From NCBI GenBank assembly GCA_964453525.1, contig CAYVOV010000017.1, forward strand, positions 1 to 64,000: a stretch of DNA of 64,000 nt. Direction: 5' to 3'. Of this stretch, positions 45,148 to 53,839 are shown one piece after another. The DNA comes from CAYVOV01 sp964453525. Its GTDB lineage: Bacteria; Chloroflexota; Dehalococcoidia; Dehalococcoidales; UBA2162. The translations under genes were made by a program, and so were the position numbers. Numbering within the stretch: the first letter of the stretch is position 1; each line of letters opens with the position of its first letter. The notes beneath the pieces were generated by a model. That model did not search any database. It saw only the letters and a program-made list of their open reading frames with translations, and was not told the DNA's origin.

Positions 45148-45984
45148 TTAATACAACCGTTTTCTGTGTAACCTGCGGAAGTCGGTCATAATACGGGCAT
45201 GCTTCCGAAATATATCTTTATCATCTTCCGTATGAGTACCTTGATCGACAATTAGCCTGTCCTTAAGGGCTTTATATTCCTCAACTACTGAAACTATTTC
45301 ATCTTCAAGAGCTTCTTCAGCCACCGAAACTCTTTTATCGTCAAGAGTTTCTTCTTCAGCTACCGAAACCGGTTTATTGTCAAGCGTCTTTTGTTCCTCA
45401 ACCGTGGAAACTATTTTATCGTTAAGGGCTTCCTCTTCAAATTCTTCAAATACCGGACCTTTTTTATCTTCAATAATTTCTCTTATATCAGGAATCTCAG
45501 GCAGGCTATCTACCTGACGGCTGTAATCCTGGCTTAGCGTATGTTCAATCATTATGTTTCTGCTCAGAGCCATACCCACCAGGTTGGAAACCAAGGCGAT
45601 TAAATTAATATAGTCTTTGCTAAAGCTCCTCTTTTTTCTGAAGGCTACTCCCATGATACCCAGTACTTTATATGTGGTAATGGGGACGGCAATTAATGAA
45701 TGAAATCCGGCTTTTCTGAAGACGGCCAGAATGTGGGCGCCCTTCATATTCAGATTCGGGACCACTATTTTGTTACCCAGCCCCACTACTCCCTCGATAA
45801 AATAGTTATTCAGGTCTATTCTGGACATTTCATGGTGAATCTCATCAGTGAAGTTGCGGAAAGAGACCAAGTGTGGATACTGACTAAACGGACTGGTTAA
45901 CTGAATCCAGCTACAGTCGATGTTCAGGTTATCCTCCAGCGAGTCAAGGGCTGTCTCAATGACAAAATTATGATTATTTGTCAT
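45148..45984 (-). CDS. GAF-domain protein with acidic repeat tail
   Basis: A 278-residue soluble protein. Residues about 10-145 form a GAF-type sensor domain (GLGNKIVVPNLNMKGAHILA, FHSLIAVPITTYKVLGIMGVA, ALVSNLVGMALSRN). Residues about 180-245 are four imperfect 14-16-residue acidic repeats around (E)EALxDKxVSVAEE, followed by a basic tail (HARIMTDFRRLHRKR). No output domain is present, so it may act by protein contact. The ribosome site is weak. It is the last of a run of minus-strand regulatory genes. Ligand unknown. Confidence 0.75.
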   Translation of the reverse strand: MTNNHNFVIETALDSLEDNLNIDCSWIQLTSPFSQYPHLVSFRNFTDEIHHEMSRIDLNNYFIEGVVGLGNKIVVPNLNMKGAHILAVFRKAGFHSLIAVPITTYKVLGIMGVAFRKKRSFSKDYINLIALVSNLVGMALSRNIMIEHTLSQDYSRQVDSLPEIPDIREIIEDKKGPVFEEFEEEALNDKIVSTVEEQKTLDNKPVSVAEEETLDDKRVSVAEEALEDEIVSVVEEYKALKDRLIVDQGTHTEDDKDIFRKHARIMTDFRRLHRKRLY

Positions 45985-46356
45985 TGATAATGACTCACTG
46001 ATATTGCTGACGATGCGGAGGATCTTGCTCTTTCTAATGGTATTACCTTTTCACAGTAGAAATATTTATTGCAGAACGGGATTTTTCACTGTCTATTATA
46101 GCGGTTTAGCGGAATTAAAAAAAGTAAAAATGTACAGATTTCCTTTCCAAATTTTGGGAATTATATTATGAGTTCGAGTCCCGCTGGAAGCGGGGCAGCT
46201 TTACAGTGACAAAGAAGAGACCGGAGAATTATAGAGATAGCCTTATCTCCTACCCGCCAGGGCTCAGCAGGCAGGTTGGCTCACAGGGACCTTTCAAATG
46301 CAAGAATACCCGTTTCAGAAAAAATTGCTGACATTTGAGGTGGGACGGCAGGCCGG
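45985..46356. other. Gap without a recognised gene
   Basis: No credible coding frame. It contains GTTCGAGTCCCGC (46172-46184) next to a CCCGC-TGGAA-GCGGG hairpin, which resembles a tRNA T-arm loop but has no matching stem or acceptor. I see no clear promoter. Confidence 0.4.
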
Positions 46357-46545
46357 TTATGTATTGTCCGGGTGGTTGTGATTACTACTTTTTGGGGAGC
46401 GGTTATTTTCTTTATTACCGATACAATCCGGGCAGATATTCCACCGCTCAATAGCAGGTAGCGGTAACCTGCTATCTACTTCCTCGTTTTTTGTAACAAT
46501 TGAACCGCAACTCCAGCACAGGTAGGTTACCGCTATTTCCGTCAT
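46357..46545 (-). CDS. Small zinc-ribbon-like protein
   Basis: A 62-residue protein with two Cys pairs, C10-x2-C13 and C38-x2-C41, spaced as in a zinc ribbon, and a hydrophilic Asn/His-rich tail (SSNHNHPDNT). AGGAGG lies 11 bases before the ATG, which supports translation. No named family recognised. It sits between the GAF gene and another small minus-strand gene. Confidence 0.6.
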   Translation of the reverse strand: MTEIAVTYLCWSCGSIVTKNEEVDSRLPLPAIERWNICPDCIGNKENNRSPKSSNHNHPDNT

Positions 46546-46672
46546 TCCGTATGTAACCTCCTGGGAGTTTCGTTTTCTCCTGAAACCAGCGTTATCAGGT
46601 AAATAAAATTGTCTGCAATTCTCTTTACAGACAAATTAAGGTTGTATAATGCTTCTAATAACAACAAAAAGG

Positions 46673-46933
46673 CTAATTGGTCAGGGTATTCTGCTGGTGA
46701 CGCAGGTGCCTGCGCAGGTATGCCGCCAGGATGATTCGCAGGTACGGATGTTGCCTTTTTATCGTCGGCAATCTATTCAGCAGAATATTTAATTCCGGGT
46801 AGTTTTCAATTAATACCCGCATAGCATTATCCAGGGAAATACTGGCACTTGATAATTTACTTCCTGCATCTTCCAGAGCATCAAAAACCCTAATATCTGA
46901 GATGCCAGTAGTATCACTATTAATACGTAACAT
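46673..46933 (-). CDS. Small hypothetical protein
   Basis: An 86-residue, largely helical protein. The middle (FDALEDAGSKLSSASISLDN) and a basic end (IKRQHPYLRIILAAYLRRHL) resemble nothing I can name. No ribosome site is visible before the ATG, so translation is less certain than for its neighbour. It lies downstream of the OmpR-type regulator on the same strand. Confidence 0.4.
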   Translation of the reverse strand: MLRINSDTTGISDIRVFDALEDAGSKLSSASISLDNAMRVLIENYPELNILLNRLPTIKRQHPYLRIILAAYLRRHLRHQQNTLTN

Positions 46934-47131
46934 TGCTAGCAGATAGCATAATACACAACTGTGGAAATCCGGGTCTTTAAAGTGCCTGAAATTGTGGAAA
47001 TTGGGTATATAAATAGTGACAGATTGGTACTAAATTGCCGAGAACGGTTGTTTATAATGGGCAAATGGAGAACAAACACTCGAGACGTAGTAAGCAGGTT
47101 TATTAAGTACCAGAAAATAACTATCGAGCGA

Positions 47132-47827
47132 TTAGTGGTTGGGTCTTATGAACCGGTAACCTACACCCCGTTCAGTGAGGATAACTTTTGACATGTCTCC
47201 AAGGTAGTTGAGTTTGGAACGCAGGCGATAGATGTATTTCTTGATATAGCTGAAATCACTATCGTCTTCCAATCCCCAGACCTTTCCCAGAAGAAAGCTA
47301 TGGGTAAGGACTCTACCTTCGTTTTTAACCAGTGTCGCCAGTAAATTATATTCTATGGGAGTCAGGTTGAGTCGTTTCCCTGAAAGGAAGACTTCACGCC
47401 TGGCGAAATCGACAGACAGCTCATTTCCTATATTGACTATTTCCTGATTCTGGAAGCCATTCCCATCAATACGGCGGAGCAGCGCCCTTATCTTGGCCAG
47501 AAATTCGATGGGATTGAAAGGCTTCATGATATACTCATCAGCCCCCATTTCCAGTTCCTTGGCTCTCTCCAAGGGGTTGAGTTCATCAGTAATAATAAGC
47601 AAGGCAACATCGGAAAATTCACGTATTTCCCTGACTAAATCCAGAGTCGACATATCAGGTAAAGAAGAATTAACAAGGACGAGTTCAGGTGACTCTTCCT
47701 CCACCAATTCTATTCCCCGGTGCCCCTTATCAGTCACTATTACGTTAACGTTCGGATATCTCACCTGCAGGCAGAAAGAAATATCTTTGACAATTTCTTG
47801 GTCATTATCGATAACCAGTACCTTCAA
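47132..47827 (-). CDS. OmpR-family response regulator with a degenerate receiver
   Basis: A 231-residue protein: receiver domain (1-120) and OmpR/PhoB winged helix (about 135-230; LTPIEYNLLATLVKNEGRVL and RSKLNYL). In the receiver the acidic pair (VIDND) and switch Lys (YIMKPFNP) are present but the phospho-acceptor Asp is Asn53 (LVLVNSSLP), so normal phosphorylation is not expected. It begins at TTG with GAGG upstream. No histidine kinase is adjacent; the GAF protein and membrane LuxR regulator are the nearest regulators. It may work as a phosphorylation-independent regulator. Confidence 0.88.
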   Translation of the reverse strand: MKVLVIDNDQEIVKDISFCLQVRYPNVNVIVTDKGHRGIELVEEESPELVLVNSSLPDMSTLDLVREIREFSDVALLIITDELNPLERAKELEMGADEYIMKPFNPIEFLAKIRALLRRIDGNGFQNQEIVNIGNELSVDFARREVFLSGKRLNLTPIEYNLLATLVKNEGRVLTHSFLLGKVWGLEDDSDFSYIKKYIYRLRSKLNYLGDMSKVILTERGVGYRFIRPNH

Positions 47828-48039
47828 ACTTGTTGTCCTCTCGGTAAAACCGTTTCGTATGGATATAAAATCCGTTTATTATCTTTTTGTAAGTTTAAAC
47901 AATTTATCTGGACAAGACATATGACTTTTGTTATATACAATGCCGGGCATGGCAAAATGAGCTGAAGCGGTCGCACGACTTTAGATATGTCCAGTGAGAA
48001 CTATCAGAAATCTCTAAATGGTAATACTTCAAAAGCGTG

Positions 48040-48076
48040 ATATCAGGCATGAGCTAGGGACTCAATAGCCTGATAT
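48040..48076. repeat. Nine-bp inverted repeat
   Basis: ATATCAGGC and GCCTGATAT separated by 19 bases, between the excisionase-like gene and the OmpR-type regulator. There is no U-tract, so it could be a weak terminator or a binding site. Confidence 0.5.
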
Positions 48077-48092
48077 GGGATGAAGTGTCGGT

Positions 48093-48284
48093 TTACGCGC
48101 CCAAGCTGGCGAGGAGATTTGCGACATCCTCTCGGCGAAACATCTGCTCACCGCGATGAGTAGTATGGCACGACTTTATAATTCCCGAACTCGCCCACAG
48201 CTTTACTGTACTGACATCAGTACCCAGAAGCCAGGCCACATCTTCTATACTTATAGTTTTGATTTTCATCCTGTTTCGCAGCAT
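48093..48284 (-). CDS. Excisionase/MerR-like HTH protein
   Basis: A 63-residue single helix-turn-helix protein: ISIEDVAWLLGTDVSTVKLWASSGIIKS then a wing with FRREDVANLLASL. This is the helix-turn-helix_17/excisionase type used by small regulators and phage Xis proteins. No integrase or attachment site is near, so a regulatory role is more likely. The start has GGGGGAA ten bases upstream; in-frame starts occur 36 bases before and 18 bases after it. Confidence 0.75.
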   Translation of the reverse strand: MLRNRMKIKTISIEDVAWLLGTDVSTVKLWASSGIIKSCHTTHRGEQMFRREDVANLLASLGA

Positions 48285-48453
48285 TGTTAAATTCCCCCTT
48301 TTATGAGCCTGTATAACCACTATAGCCTAATTCACCGCTCAATCAATCATTCTATTGGGCTAATTTCATTATCCAAAGGTATATAATCTGAGTATCCAAC
48401 AAGACCAGTATTGCACCTTTACGGGCAGCCAGTACATAAGTATTAAGCCTGAT

Positions 48454-48480
48454 AAAAAGGAAGGGAGGCTTTCGCCCCCC
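48454..48480 (-). terminator. Intrinsic terminator of the LuxR-type gene
   Basis: On the minus strand GGGGGGC-GAAA-GCCTCCC with one G-U pair, then TTCCTTTTT. It lies 60 bases after the stop codon. Confidence 0.75.
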
Positions 48481-48539
48481 ATAAATAATATAACAAAGGT
48501 CTTACCGGGCTTCTAACCGCTATTGTTCATTTGGTCAAT

Positions 48540-49061
48540 TTAAGCAATAGAGATAATACCGTTTTTGATGGCAGTAACCACCGCTCCGGTACGGTCACTG
48601 GCATTCAGTTTAGTCATGATTCTCCGCATGAAAATCTTGACGGTATTAACGCTAATTCCGAGCTCATGCGCTATCCGTTTATTGGCGAAGCCTTGAGACA
48701 CATAACGAAGGATTTCTACCTCTCTGGCGGTCAGCGGTTCCGCTAAGGCCGTAACTTCTTTATCCGTATCTTGCTGCAGATTTGAGAACTCTTCAACGAA
48801 GAACTGATTAAACAGTCTCTTGCCACGTCTTCTCCCCATCACCCATACCATAAGTAATCCGGCAATCGCCACCGGCGACACAATCATTGTGTCAACGTCC
48901 AGCGATATCATTATGACTACTATAACGAGAACGGCAAAGAGCATAAAAACAATGTTGAGGTCCCACATTGCTATATTCGTTCTGCTTCTCGCCATCTTTG
49001 TGGCCAGCTGTTCCAGCTCCGGGTCTGATTGCTCAGTATCTCTGGTTTTGACGGTATTCAT
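48540..49061 (-). CDS. Membrane-anchored LuxR-type regulator
   Basis: A 173-residue protein with a short charged N-terminus, two membrane helices (about residues 32-54, NIVFMLFAVLVIVVIMISL, and 60-76) and a C-terminal LuxR/GerE helix-turn-helix (residues 108-170; LTAREVEILRYVSQGFANK, ISVNTVKIFMRRIMTKL). The DNA-binding head should face the cytoplasm. There is no ligand or receiver domain, so the signal probably comes through the membrane helices. Upstream is a promoter with a dyad in its spacer, possibly autoregulatory. Confidence 0.88.
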   Translation of the reverse strand: MNTVKTRDTEQSDPELEQLATKMARSRTNIAMWDLNIVFMLFAVLVIVVIMISLDVDTMIVSPVAIAGLLMVWVMGRRRGKRLFNQFFVEEFSNLQQDTDKEVTALAEPLTAREVEILRYVSQGFANKRIAHELGISVNTVKIFMRRIMTKLNASDRTGAVVTAIKNGIISIA

Positions 49062-49220
49062 GATATCTATTCTTCTTTACCTGTCCTAATAGGAATAGTA
49101 ATACTACCCGGCTGGGTTACAAATGAAAGATGAAAATCTGTTGTTTTTTTATACTACTATCCTCATGGGCTATTATTTCTTTAATTATTGCCCACAGTTA
49201 AAAACAAAAGTACTATATAC

Positions 49221-49249
49221 ACTCTATGAAGTAAAAGCTTCATTGTCAA
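49221..49249 (-). promoter_or_regulatory. Promoter with operator-like dyad before the LuxR-type gene
   Basis: Minus-strand TTGACA (49249-49244), 17 bases, TAGAGT (49226-49221). The spacer is filled by the perfect dyad ATGAAG-N6-CTTCAT (49226-49243). The predicted leader is about 155 nt long. Confidence 0.5.
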
Positions 49250-49621
49250 CTTATTTCGAATCGTTCTGACTCGTGTTTTTTGGGATTATCTACATTTCGA
49301 GCCTTTTGGCTCACATAAACTATACTCGTGATACTATCATGGCTACTGTACAGTTATATCACTTCTCTCCAGTATTAATCTGATATGCCTGCTTTTTATA
49401 TAATTTGGTCACCAACAATCCACTCAATTTCCACCAAACCAGGCACCCGTAAGACCTGGATTACCACCTTCTTGTGTTATGTTATGACACAGAGTTAGAG
49501 TAATGCATTATGAATTGATTTCGTTGCCTGGATAATTATTCTGGAATCACTGGTAGATATATCATGTGATTTTATAAAAGTCATGTAGGCTCAAGAAAAG
49601 GTATTATAGGAGAGGAACCAT
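49250..49621. other. Gap without a recognised gene
   Basis: Divergent upstream region between the LuxR-type regulator and the secreted protein, A+T-rich. It has a short GTGT-N9-ACAC dyad near 49473-49490 and no coding frame with a ribosome site. The promoter of the downstream gene is not clear to me. Confidence 0.4.
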
Positions 49622-50086
49622 ATGTTTTTCAGGAATGTAATACTTTCAGTAGTGGTAGTGGCTCTGCTTATGCCCCTTGCATTTTGCTCAGGCGCCGCAT
49701 TCCCCAAATACGCATTAAGCTGTTATCCGTGCTCCAATCCGGAGATTAACGTAGAGAGCTACGTGGCGTGTTATTTAGAATTAGACTGGGACGATGCAGA
49801 TGAAGCGCCAGGGCCTCGCTTAGCCGGGGGTGATGAAGCCGTATGGGTATTCAAATACGTTATAACCAACACAGGTGATGCCACACTGGAGAACATCACA
49901 CTCGAAGATAGCATCTTAGGAACCATTGCCCTGCCGAGAACCACCCTGCTTCCTGGAGAATCAATGGAAGTTACCGTCGGACCGTATGCAGCTCTCTACG
50001 GAGAGATTACTCAGGAAGCCACAGTCACCGGTGAATATGGCGGAGCAGTATATTCGGACACCGACCTCATTTATTACTATCAATAG
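49622..50086 (+). CDS. Secreted protein with a DUF11/DUF7507-like domain
   Basis: A 154-residue exported protein. The N-terminus (FFRNVILSVVVVALLMPLAF) is a signal peptide; LAFCSG could be a lipobox. The mature part holds one immunoglobulin-like domain with VFKYVITNTGDATLENITLED and LLPGESMEVTVGPY, the pattern of DUF11/DUF7507 repeats in bacterial surface proteins such as the one at the start of this window. Two Cys (SCYPCS) follow the signal. GGAGAGG precedes the ATG. It is divergent from the membrane LuxR regulator and may be its target. Confidence 0.75.
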   Translation: MFFRNVILSVVVVALLMPLAFCSGAAFPKYALSCYPCSNPEINVESYVACYLELDWDDADEAPGPRLAGGDEAVWVFKYVITNTGDATLENITLEDSILGTIALPRTTLLPGESMEVTVGPYAALYGEITQEATVTGEYGGAVYSDTDLIYYYQ

Positions 50087-50170
50087 AAATCATACTATTG
50101 ATGTTTGTGACCGGAGTAAAGATACCATAACGAAAGATAAATAGAAGACATCCAACCAGATAGTTAGGGG

Positions 50171-50216
50171 AAGATTTCGGCGATGTACGGCTGACTGCCG
50201 GCGTCGCCGAAATCTT
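50171..50216. terminator. Strong hairpin between convergent genes
   Basis: AAGATTTCGGCGA and TCGCCGAAATCTT form a perfect 13-bp stem with a 20-base loop that itself contains CGGC/GCCG. It lies between convergent genes; no long U-tract follows in either direction. Confidence 0.7.
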
Positions 50217-50308
50217 TACAATCTATTACGCGCCATATTGCACCGGCTCCCCGTGCTCAGTTTAGATAAAACAGGTTATTTCACTTTATTGCACAATAAA
50301 GCCCCGGG

Positions 50309-51562
50309 TTAACTGTAGACTCCGTATTCCTTGGTAAAGTCTATCATCGCGTGGAGGTTTTCCGGTGTAGCCTCATCGGGAACAACTCTGGGGCATACGA
50401 CAAGGCCTCCATCTTTACCGACGACATCAATTAGTTTTTTACAGTAATCTTTCACCTCACCGACGGTGCCGGCTGTAAGCAATGAGCCGGGAACGTTTCC
50501 CCTGATACATATATGGTTGTTCAGCACTTCTTTTGCCCGGAAAATATCTGTGGAATCAAAGTGCGCCATGAGTTTTGCCCTTGGCAGTTCCAGCAGGTAC
50601 TCCAGGCGCATTGTCCAGTCACCTTCGAAGAAAATACAAGGCACCATGCCCTTATCGATTACGGCCAGGATGACCGTCTTCAGTCCGGGCCAGTAGAACT
50701 CCTCGAATTGTTTCAGTGACATGAAGCCGTCTGAACCGCGGTGGGTAGCCATGAAGACCCTGGGGCTATCGGTTCTCTGAGGCATCGATGCTATGCGCGC
50801 CAGCGAACTTTCCAGGAACGAGTCGATTAACTCATGAAGTTTGTCCGGCTGCCGGAACATATCCAGCATTGTGCCCGGCATTCCCCGGAGATTATTCATA
50901 ACCTGGTCAAAGGGGGCTCCTCCGGCTCCCATACCACCAATCGGAAAACCGAGCTTTTTTATCTCCTCATGCAAATCCGGCATGGTCTTTCGCCATGCAA
51001 TCGACTCCCGTCCCGCTTGCTGTAACCGCTCGATTGCAGCAGCCACTTCCGGTTGGGCAAGCGTTTCGGCGAGTGTCATTGCTCCGAAGTAACCGTAACC
51101 CATCGCGGATAATTTCGGCAGCTTGTCGAACGGTTCCATCGCTCCTATGATTCGCGGCAGATAGACCCTGAGGATAAAATCGGTGGGATCATGGAGAAGA
51201 AGGTCGTATTCGTCAGGTTTCATCCACTCGCCTTCGATTGCCTGGTTGGCGTGGTAGGGAGAAACGCCGTAGCCGGGCCACCTAATCGTCTTCGGGTCCA
51301 GTATTTCCATTGCTTTTCCTGGGGCAAGAGCCTGAACGTAAAAGAGGGAGTCCGGCTGAAAGTCCATCAGCGTCTTTTTAACGGCTTCCAGCCATTTGTC
51401 AGGCTCATAATATACAACCGAAGCGGGCACTCCCGCATACTTGGCCGGGAAATAGCCGAATGACATATCTATCGGTACGCGGTCGGGTATATCCAGACGT
51501 ACGGCATCGTTTACTCTTTTGTTTCTCTCCTGATACAATTGTTCGGCTGTTTTGTCTGCCAA
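50309..51562 (-). CDS. Uroporphyrinogen decarboxylase (URO-D) family protein
   Basis: A 417-residue URO-D-fold protein. Anaerobes use this fold for corrinoid or other methyltransferases as well as haem synthesis; the length and sequence (VPIDMSFGYFPAKYAG, GRESIAWRKTMPDLHEEIKK, CIRGNVPGSLLTAGTVGEVKDYCKKLID) fit the non-haem branch. The start is a TTG six bases after GGGAGGG; the frame runs 53 codons further upstream, but that part is encoded by a terminator hairpin. It follows the second binding-protein gene on the same strand. A methyl-transfer or demethylation role is possible but unproven; no corrinoid protein is nearby. Confidence 0.82.
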   Translation of the reverse strand: MADKTAEQLYQERNKRVNDAVRLDIPDRVPIDMSFGYFPAKYAGVPASVVYYEPDKWLEAVKKTLMDFQPDSLFYVQALAPGKAMEILDPKTIRWPGYGVSPYHANQAIEGEWMKPDEYDLLLHDPTDFILRVYLPRIIGAMEPFDKLPKLSAMGYGYFGAMTLAETLAQPEVAAAIERLQQAGRESIAWRKTMPDLHEEIKKLGFPIGGMGAGGAPFDQVMNNLRGMPGTMLDMFRQPDKLHELIDSFLESSLARIASMPQRTDSPRVFMATHRGSDGFMSLKQFEEFYWPGLKTVILAVIDKGMVPCIFFEGDWTMRLEYLLELPRAKLMAHFDSTDIFRAKEVLNNHICIRGNVPGSLLTAGTVGEVKDYCKKLIDVVGKDGGLVVCPRVVPDEATPENLHAMIDFTKEYGVYS

Positions 51563-51657
51563 TGTTTCCCTCCCGCTTTTTAAAAAGCAATAACGTTTAT
51601 CATAGTAGTGCTTCTTATACAGTATTTCAAGGTTCGGAGCGATAATGCAGAGGTGAT

Positions 51658-51718
51658 AAAAAACCGGGCGACCACCTTTCCTTCCTGCACCTCGTGCCGC
51701 TCTTCCAGGCGGTCGCCC
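51658..51718 (-). terminator. Terminator of the second lipoprotein gene
   Basis: Minus-strand GGGCGACC and GGTCGCCC with a long partly paired loop, then CGGTTTTTT. It separates the binding-protein gene from the URO-D gene. Confidence 0.65.
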
Positions 51719-51764
51719 CATTTACCTTTTTAAAAAGCGATGTAGCACCGCTCCGTCATAGCAT

Positions 51765-53549
51765 TTATCTGGTTCCTGTCATCTTCTCCTTCAAATCCTG
51801 GTCGACCCAGGCATATTGAATCCAGAATTTTGATATCCCTTCACCATAGTAGTTCTTGAGCCAGGGCTGCCAGACGCGGAATCCCCACGGAGCCGGCAGC
51901 TGGATTAGGAAAGCGTTCTCCAGGATATAAGGTACTATATCCCTGAATGCCTTGTCAGCAGCGGGGTAATTTACCATCACGTTTTCTGCCTGCTTCTCGT
52001 AGGCTGCCTCAATGACAGGGTCGGTTCCCGGCGGGTCATTGACATGACTGATGTTAAAGACGTTCGGACCACGGTAGTAGCCGAGACTGTACCTGACGAA
52101 GAGGTCAGCGTTTCCACCGGAGAAAATACTGTGGGTCATCAGCAGGTCTTCTTCCTGGTGCCGCGCCCAGCGACCTGTCCATGCGGAGGGTTCATTGACA
52201 TCAATCTCAACATCTATGCCCACATCAGCCCAGTAAGCCTTCAGTAATTCTGCTGCCTGGGTATGATCGGTTTGGCTACTTATCACCAAACTTGTCTTGA
52301 ATCCGTCAGGGTAACCTGCTTCTGCCAGGAACTGCCTGGCTTTTTCTGGATTGTATCCGTACATTTCCTGGACTATCTCGGGCTGCTCTTCCAGCGGGAT
52401 ATGAACAGTCGGGTTGAACCTCGACGCCGGGCTGTACAGGAAGTCCGCCTGGCCATCATAGAGGTCTTCCACGATCTCCGGATGGTTGATAGCCAGCATC
52501 ATTGCCTGGCGCACTTTCTTTTTCGAGAAAGGCTTCTCCGGCATATCAACCCTGCCGCCGACATGTATCGGGTATAAAACCGTCTGGCGTTTCTGCATAT
52601 CGGGGTTGGTAGTCAGCAGGGTCTCCGTGTCTTCACGTGTTAATATTTCAGTTGTCCAGTCAGCCTTACCGGTCCTCAACGCCGCCAGCCGCGTCGAAAG
52701 GTCAGGCACGATGAGGTAATCTATATTATCAATGTAAGGCAACTGGTCTCCCTCGCCGCGACCACATGGATTCTTATCCCAGTAATTGTCATTCCTGATG
52801 TATTTGGCGACGCTGCCCGGGGTAAAGTCGTTCAGGATAAAGGGTCCCGTCCCCACCTGGTCCTGCCACTCATTGCTGGTGCCGTATTTATCCAGCATCT
52901 CCTTTGGCCAGACGAACTGGCTGCCTCCGCCACCCATTATCCAGAGGTAACCGGTGGTGGCTGCTACCGGGGTATTGACCGTTATTTCCCACGGGCCTGT
53001 CCTCTCTACGGTTGTATTTTGTATCAATGCCGGTTCGGAAGAATTGACCCATGACGACTCCGTATCCCTGAGATACTCAATACTATAGGCAACGTCTTCA
53101 GCAGTCATTTCCCGCCCGTTTACCAGCTGGCTGGCTTCAAAGTCCGGGTGATAGGCAAAATGCACACCCTGACGTATCTTGAGTTTCCAGACACCTACCT
53201 CAGGAGCTTCCCAGCTTTCGGCGAGCTGACCAATTACATATTTAAACTCGGGAACGCCTTCACCGAAATCGCCCTCTCCGGTGCCGGCCGATCCTCTGGT
53301 CCGGTCCAAACCCAGTATTTGCTCCAGGACGAGGCCACCCTGCTGGACACTCCTTGGCAATGCGGCAGCTCCGAAAACAGTGAGATCGGTGGGGGTGATG
53401 ATGGTAAGCTTACCGCCGTATTGCGGTTCATCGGTTCCGACAGGGCCTCCTTCTTCCTCCTCACCAGCTGGACCGCATGATGCCAACACGAGAGCGATGA
53501 CCATCAGGCAGCTTATCAATATCCAGGTAATCTTTTTTGTGACTCCCAT
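51765..53549 (-). CDS. Family-5 (peptide-type) ABC substrate-binding lipoprotein 2
   Basis: A 594-residue SBP_bac_5 protein with signal peptide and lipobox LVLASC (Cys25), a short acidic linker (EEEEGG) and the full binding domain (WKLKIRQGVHFAYHP, NGREMTAEDVAYSIEYL, VRQAMMLAINHPEIVEDLYDG). It is a paralogue of the protein at 37.4 kb. No permease or ATPase gene is in the window, so the pair may serve an importer elsewhere. The ATG is six bases after AAAGGAGAGG; an upstream in-frame ATG lacks a site. A long structured leader precedes it. Confidence 0.9.
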   Translation of the reverse strand: MGVTKKITWILISCLMVIALVLASCGPAGEEEEGGPVGTDEPQYGGKLTIITPTDLTVFGAAALPRSVQQGGLVLEQILGLDRTRGSAGTGEGDFGEGVPEFKYVIGQLAESWEAPEVGVWKLKIRQGVHFAYHPDFEASQLVNGREMTAEDVAYSIEYLRDTESSWVNSSEPALIQNTTVERTGPWEITVNTPVAATTGYLWIMGGGGSQFVWPKEMLDKYGTSNEWQDQVGTGPFILNDFTPGSVAKYIRNDNYWDKNPCGRGEGDQLPYIDNIDYLIVPDLSTRLAALRTGKADWTTEILTREDTETLLTTNPDMQKRQTVLYPIHVGGRVDMPEKPFSKKKVRQAMMLAINHPEIVEDLYDGQADFLYSPASRFNPTVHIPLEEQPEIVQEMYGYNPEKARQFLAEAGYPDGFKTSLVISSQTDHTQAAELLKAYWADVGIDVEIDVNEPSAWTGRWARHQEEDLLMTHSIFSGGNADLFVRYSLGYYRGPNVFNISHVNDPPGTDPVIEAAYEKQAENVMVNYPAADKAFRDIVPYILENAFLIQLPAPWGFRVWQPWLKNYYGEGISKFWIQYAWVDQDLKEKMTGTR

Positions 53550-53694
53550 ATTCCTCTCCTTTACGATAAAAGGAACTTGCATAAATTCGACTTTTTAAAC
53601 CGTGTCAGGTATGCAAATAATATCGCATCCTTAGATTTCACCAAAATTGTCTCAAGAGTGCACCTCCTTATCGGGAGCTTAAGAAATATTCCAT

Positions 53695-53743
53695 TTACCC
53701 CAAAAGTCAGGCGATGAGAACCGGTTCTCGGGGTAATACCACC
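53695..53743 (-). promoter_or_regulatory. Structured leader segment with T-box-like sequence
   Basis: On the minus strand GGTGGTATTACC is followed by the perfect palindrome GAGAACCGGTTCTC (53729-53716). Outer arms GGGGTAA/TTACCCC (53730-53736 and 53695-53701) give a mutually exclusive fold. GGTGG-ACC-CGAGAA resembles the T-box antiterminator (AGGGTGGNACCGCG) with a two-base insertion and one substitution; no specifier stem was identified. Confidence 0.3.
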
Positions 53744-53839
53744 ATCCTGTGACTGTATATTCTATTAACTTCTCCTCCTGTCTACCATATCCAATTCCGT
53801 ATCTCTTTGTGTATAATGATTTTACTTTCTCTTACTCTA

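Noticed and set aside
46172..46184. GTTCGAGTCCCGC resembling a tRNA T-arm
   Set aside because: The 5' side has no complementary stem, and no anticodon arm, D arm or acceptor stem is present; the nearby CCCGC/GCGGG is a separate hairpin.
46961..47191. Plus-strand frame of 76 codons
   Set aside because: It overlaps the end of the OmpR-type gene and has no ribosome site.
51563..51721. Longer N-terminus for the URO-D protein
   Set aside because: The Gly/Arg-rich extension is encoded by the terminator hairpin of the upstream gene; the TTG at 51562 has GGGAGGG upstream.
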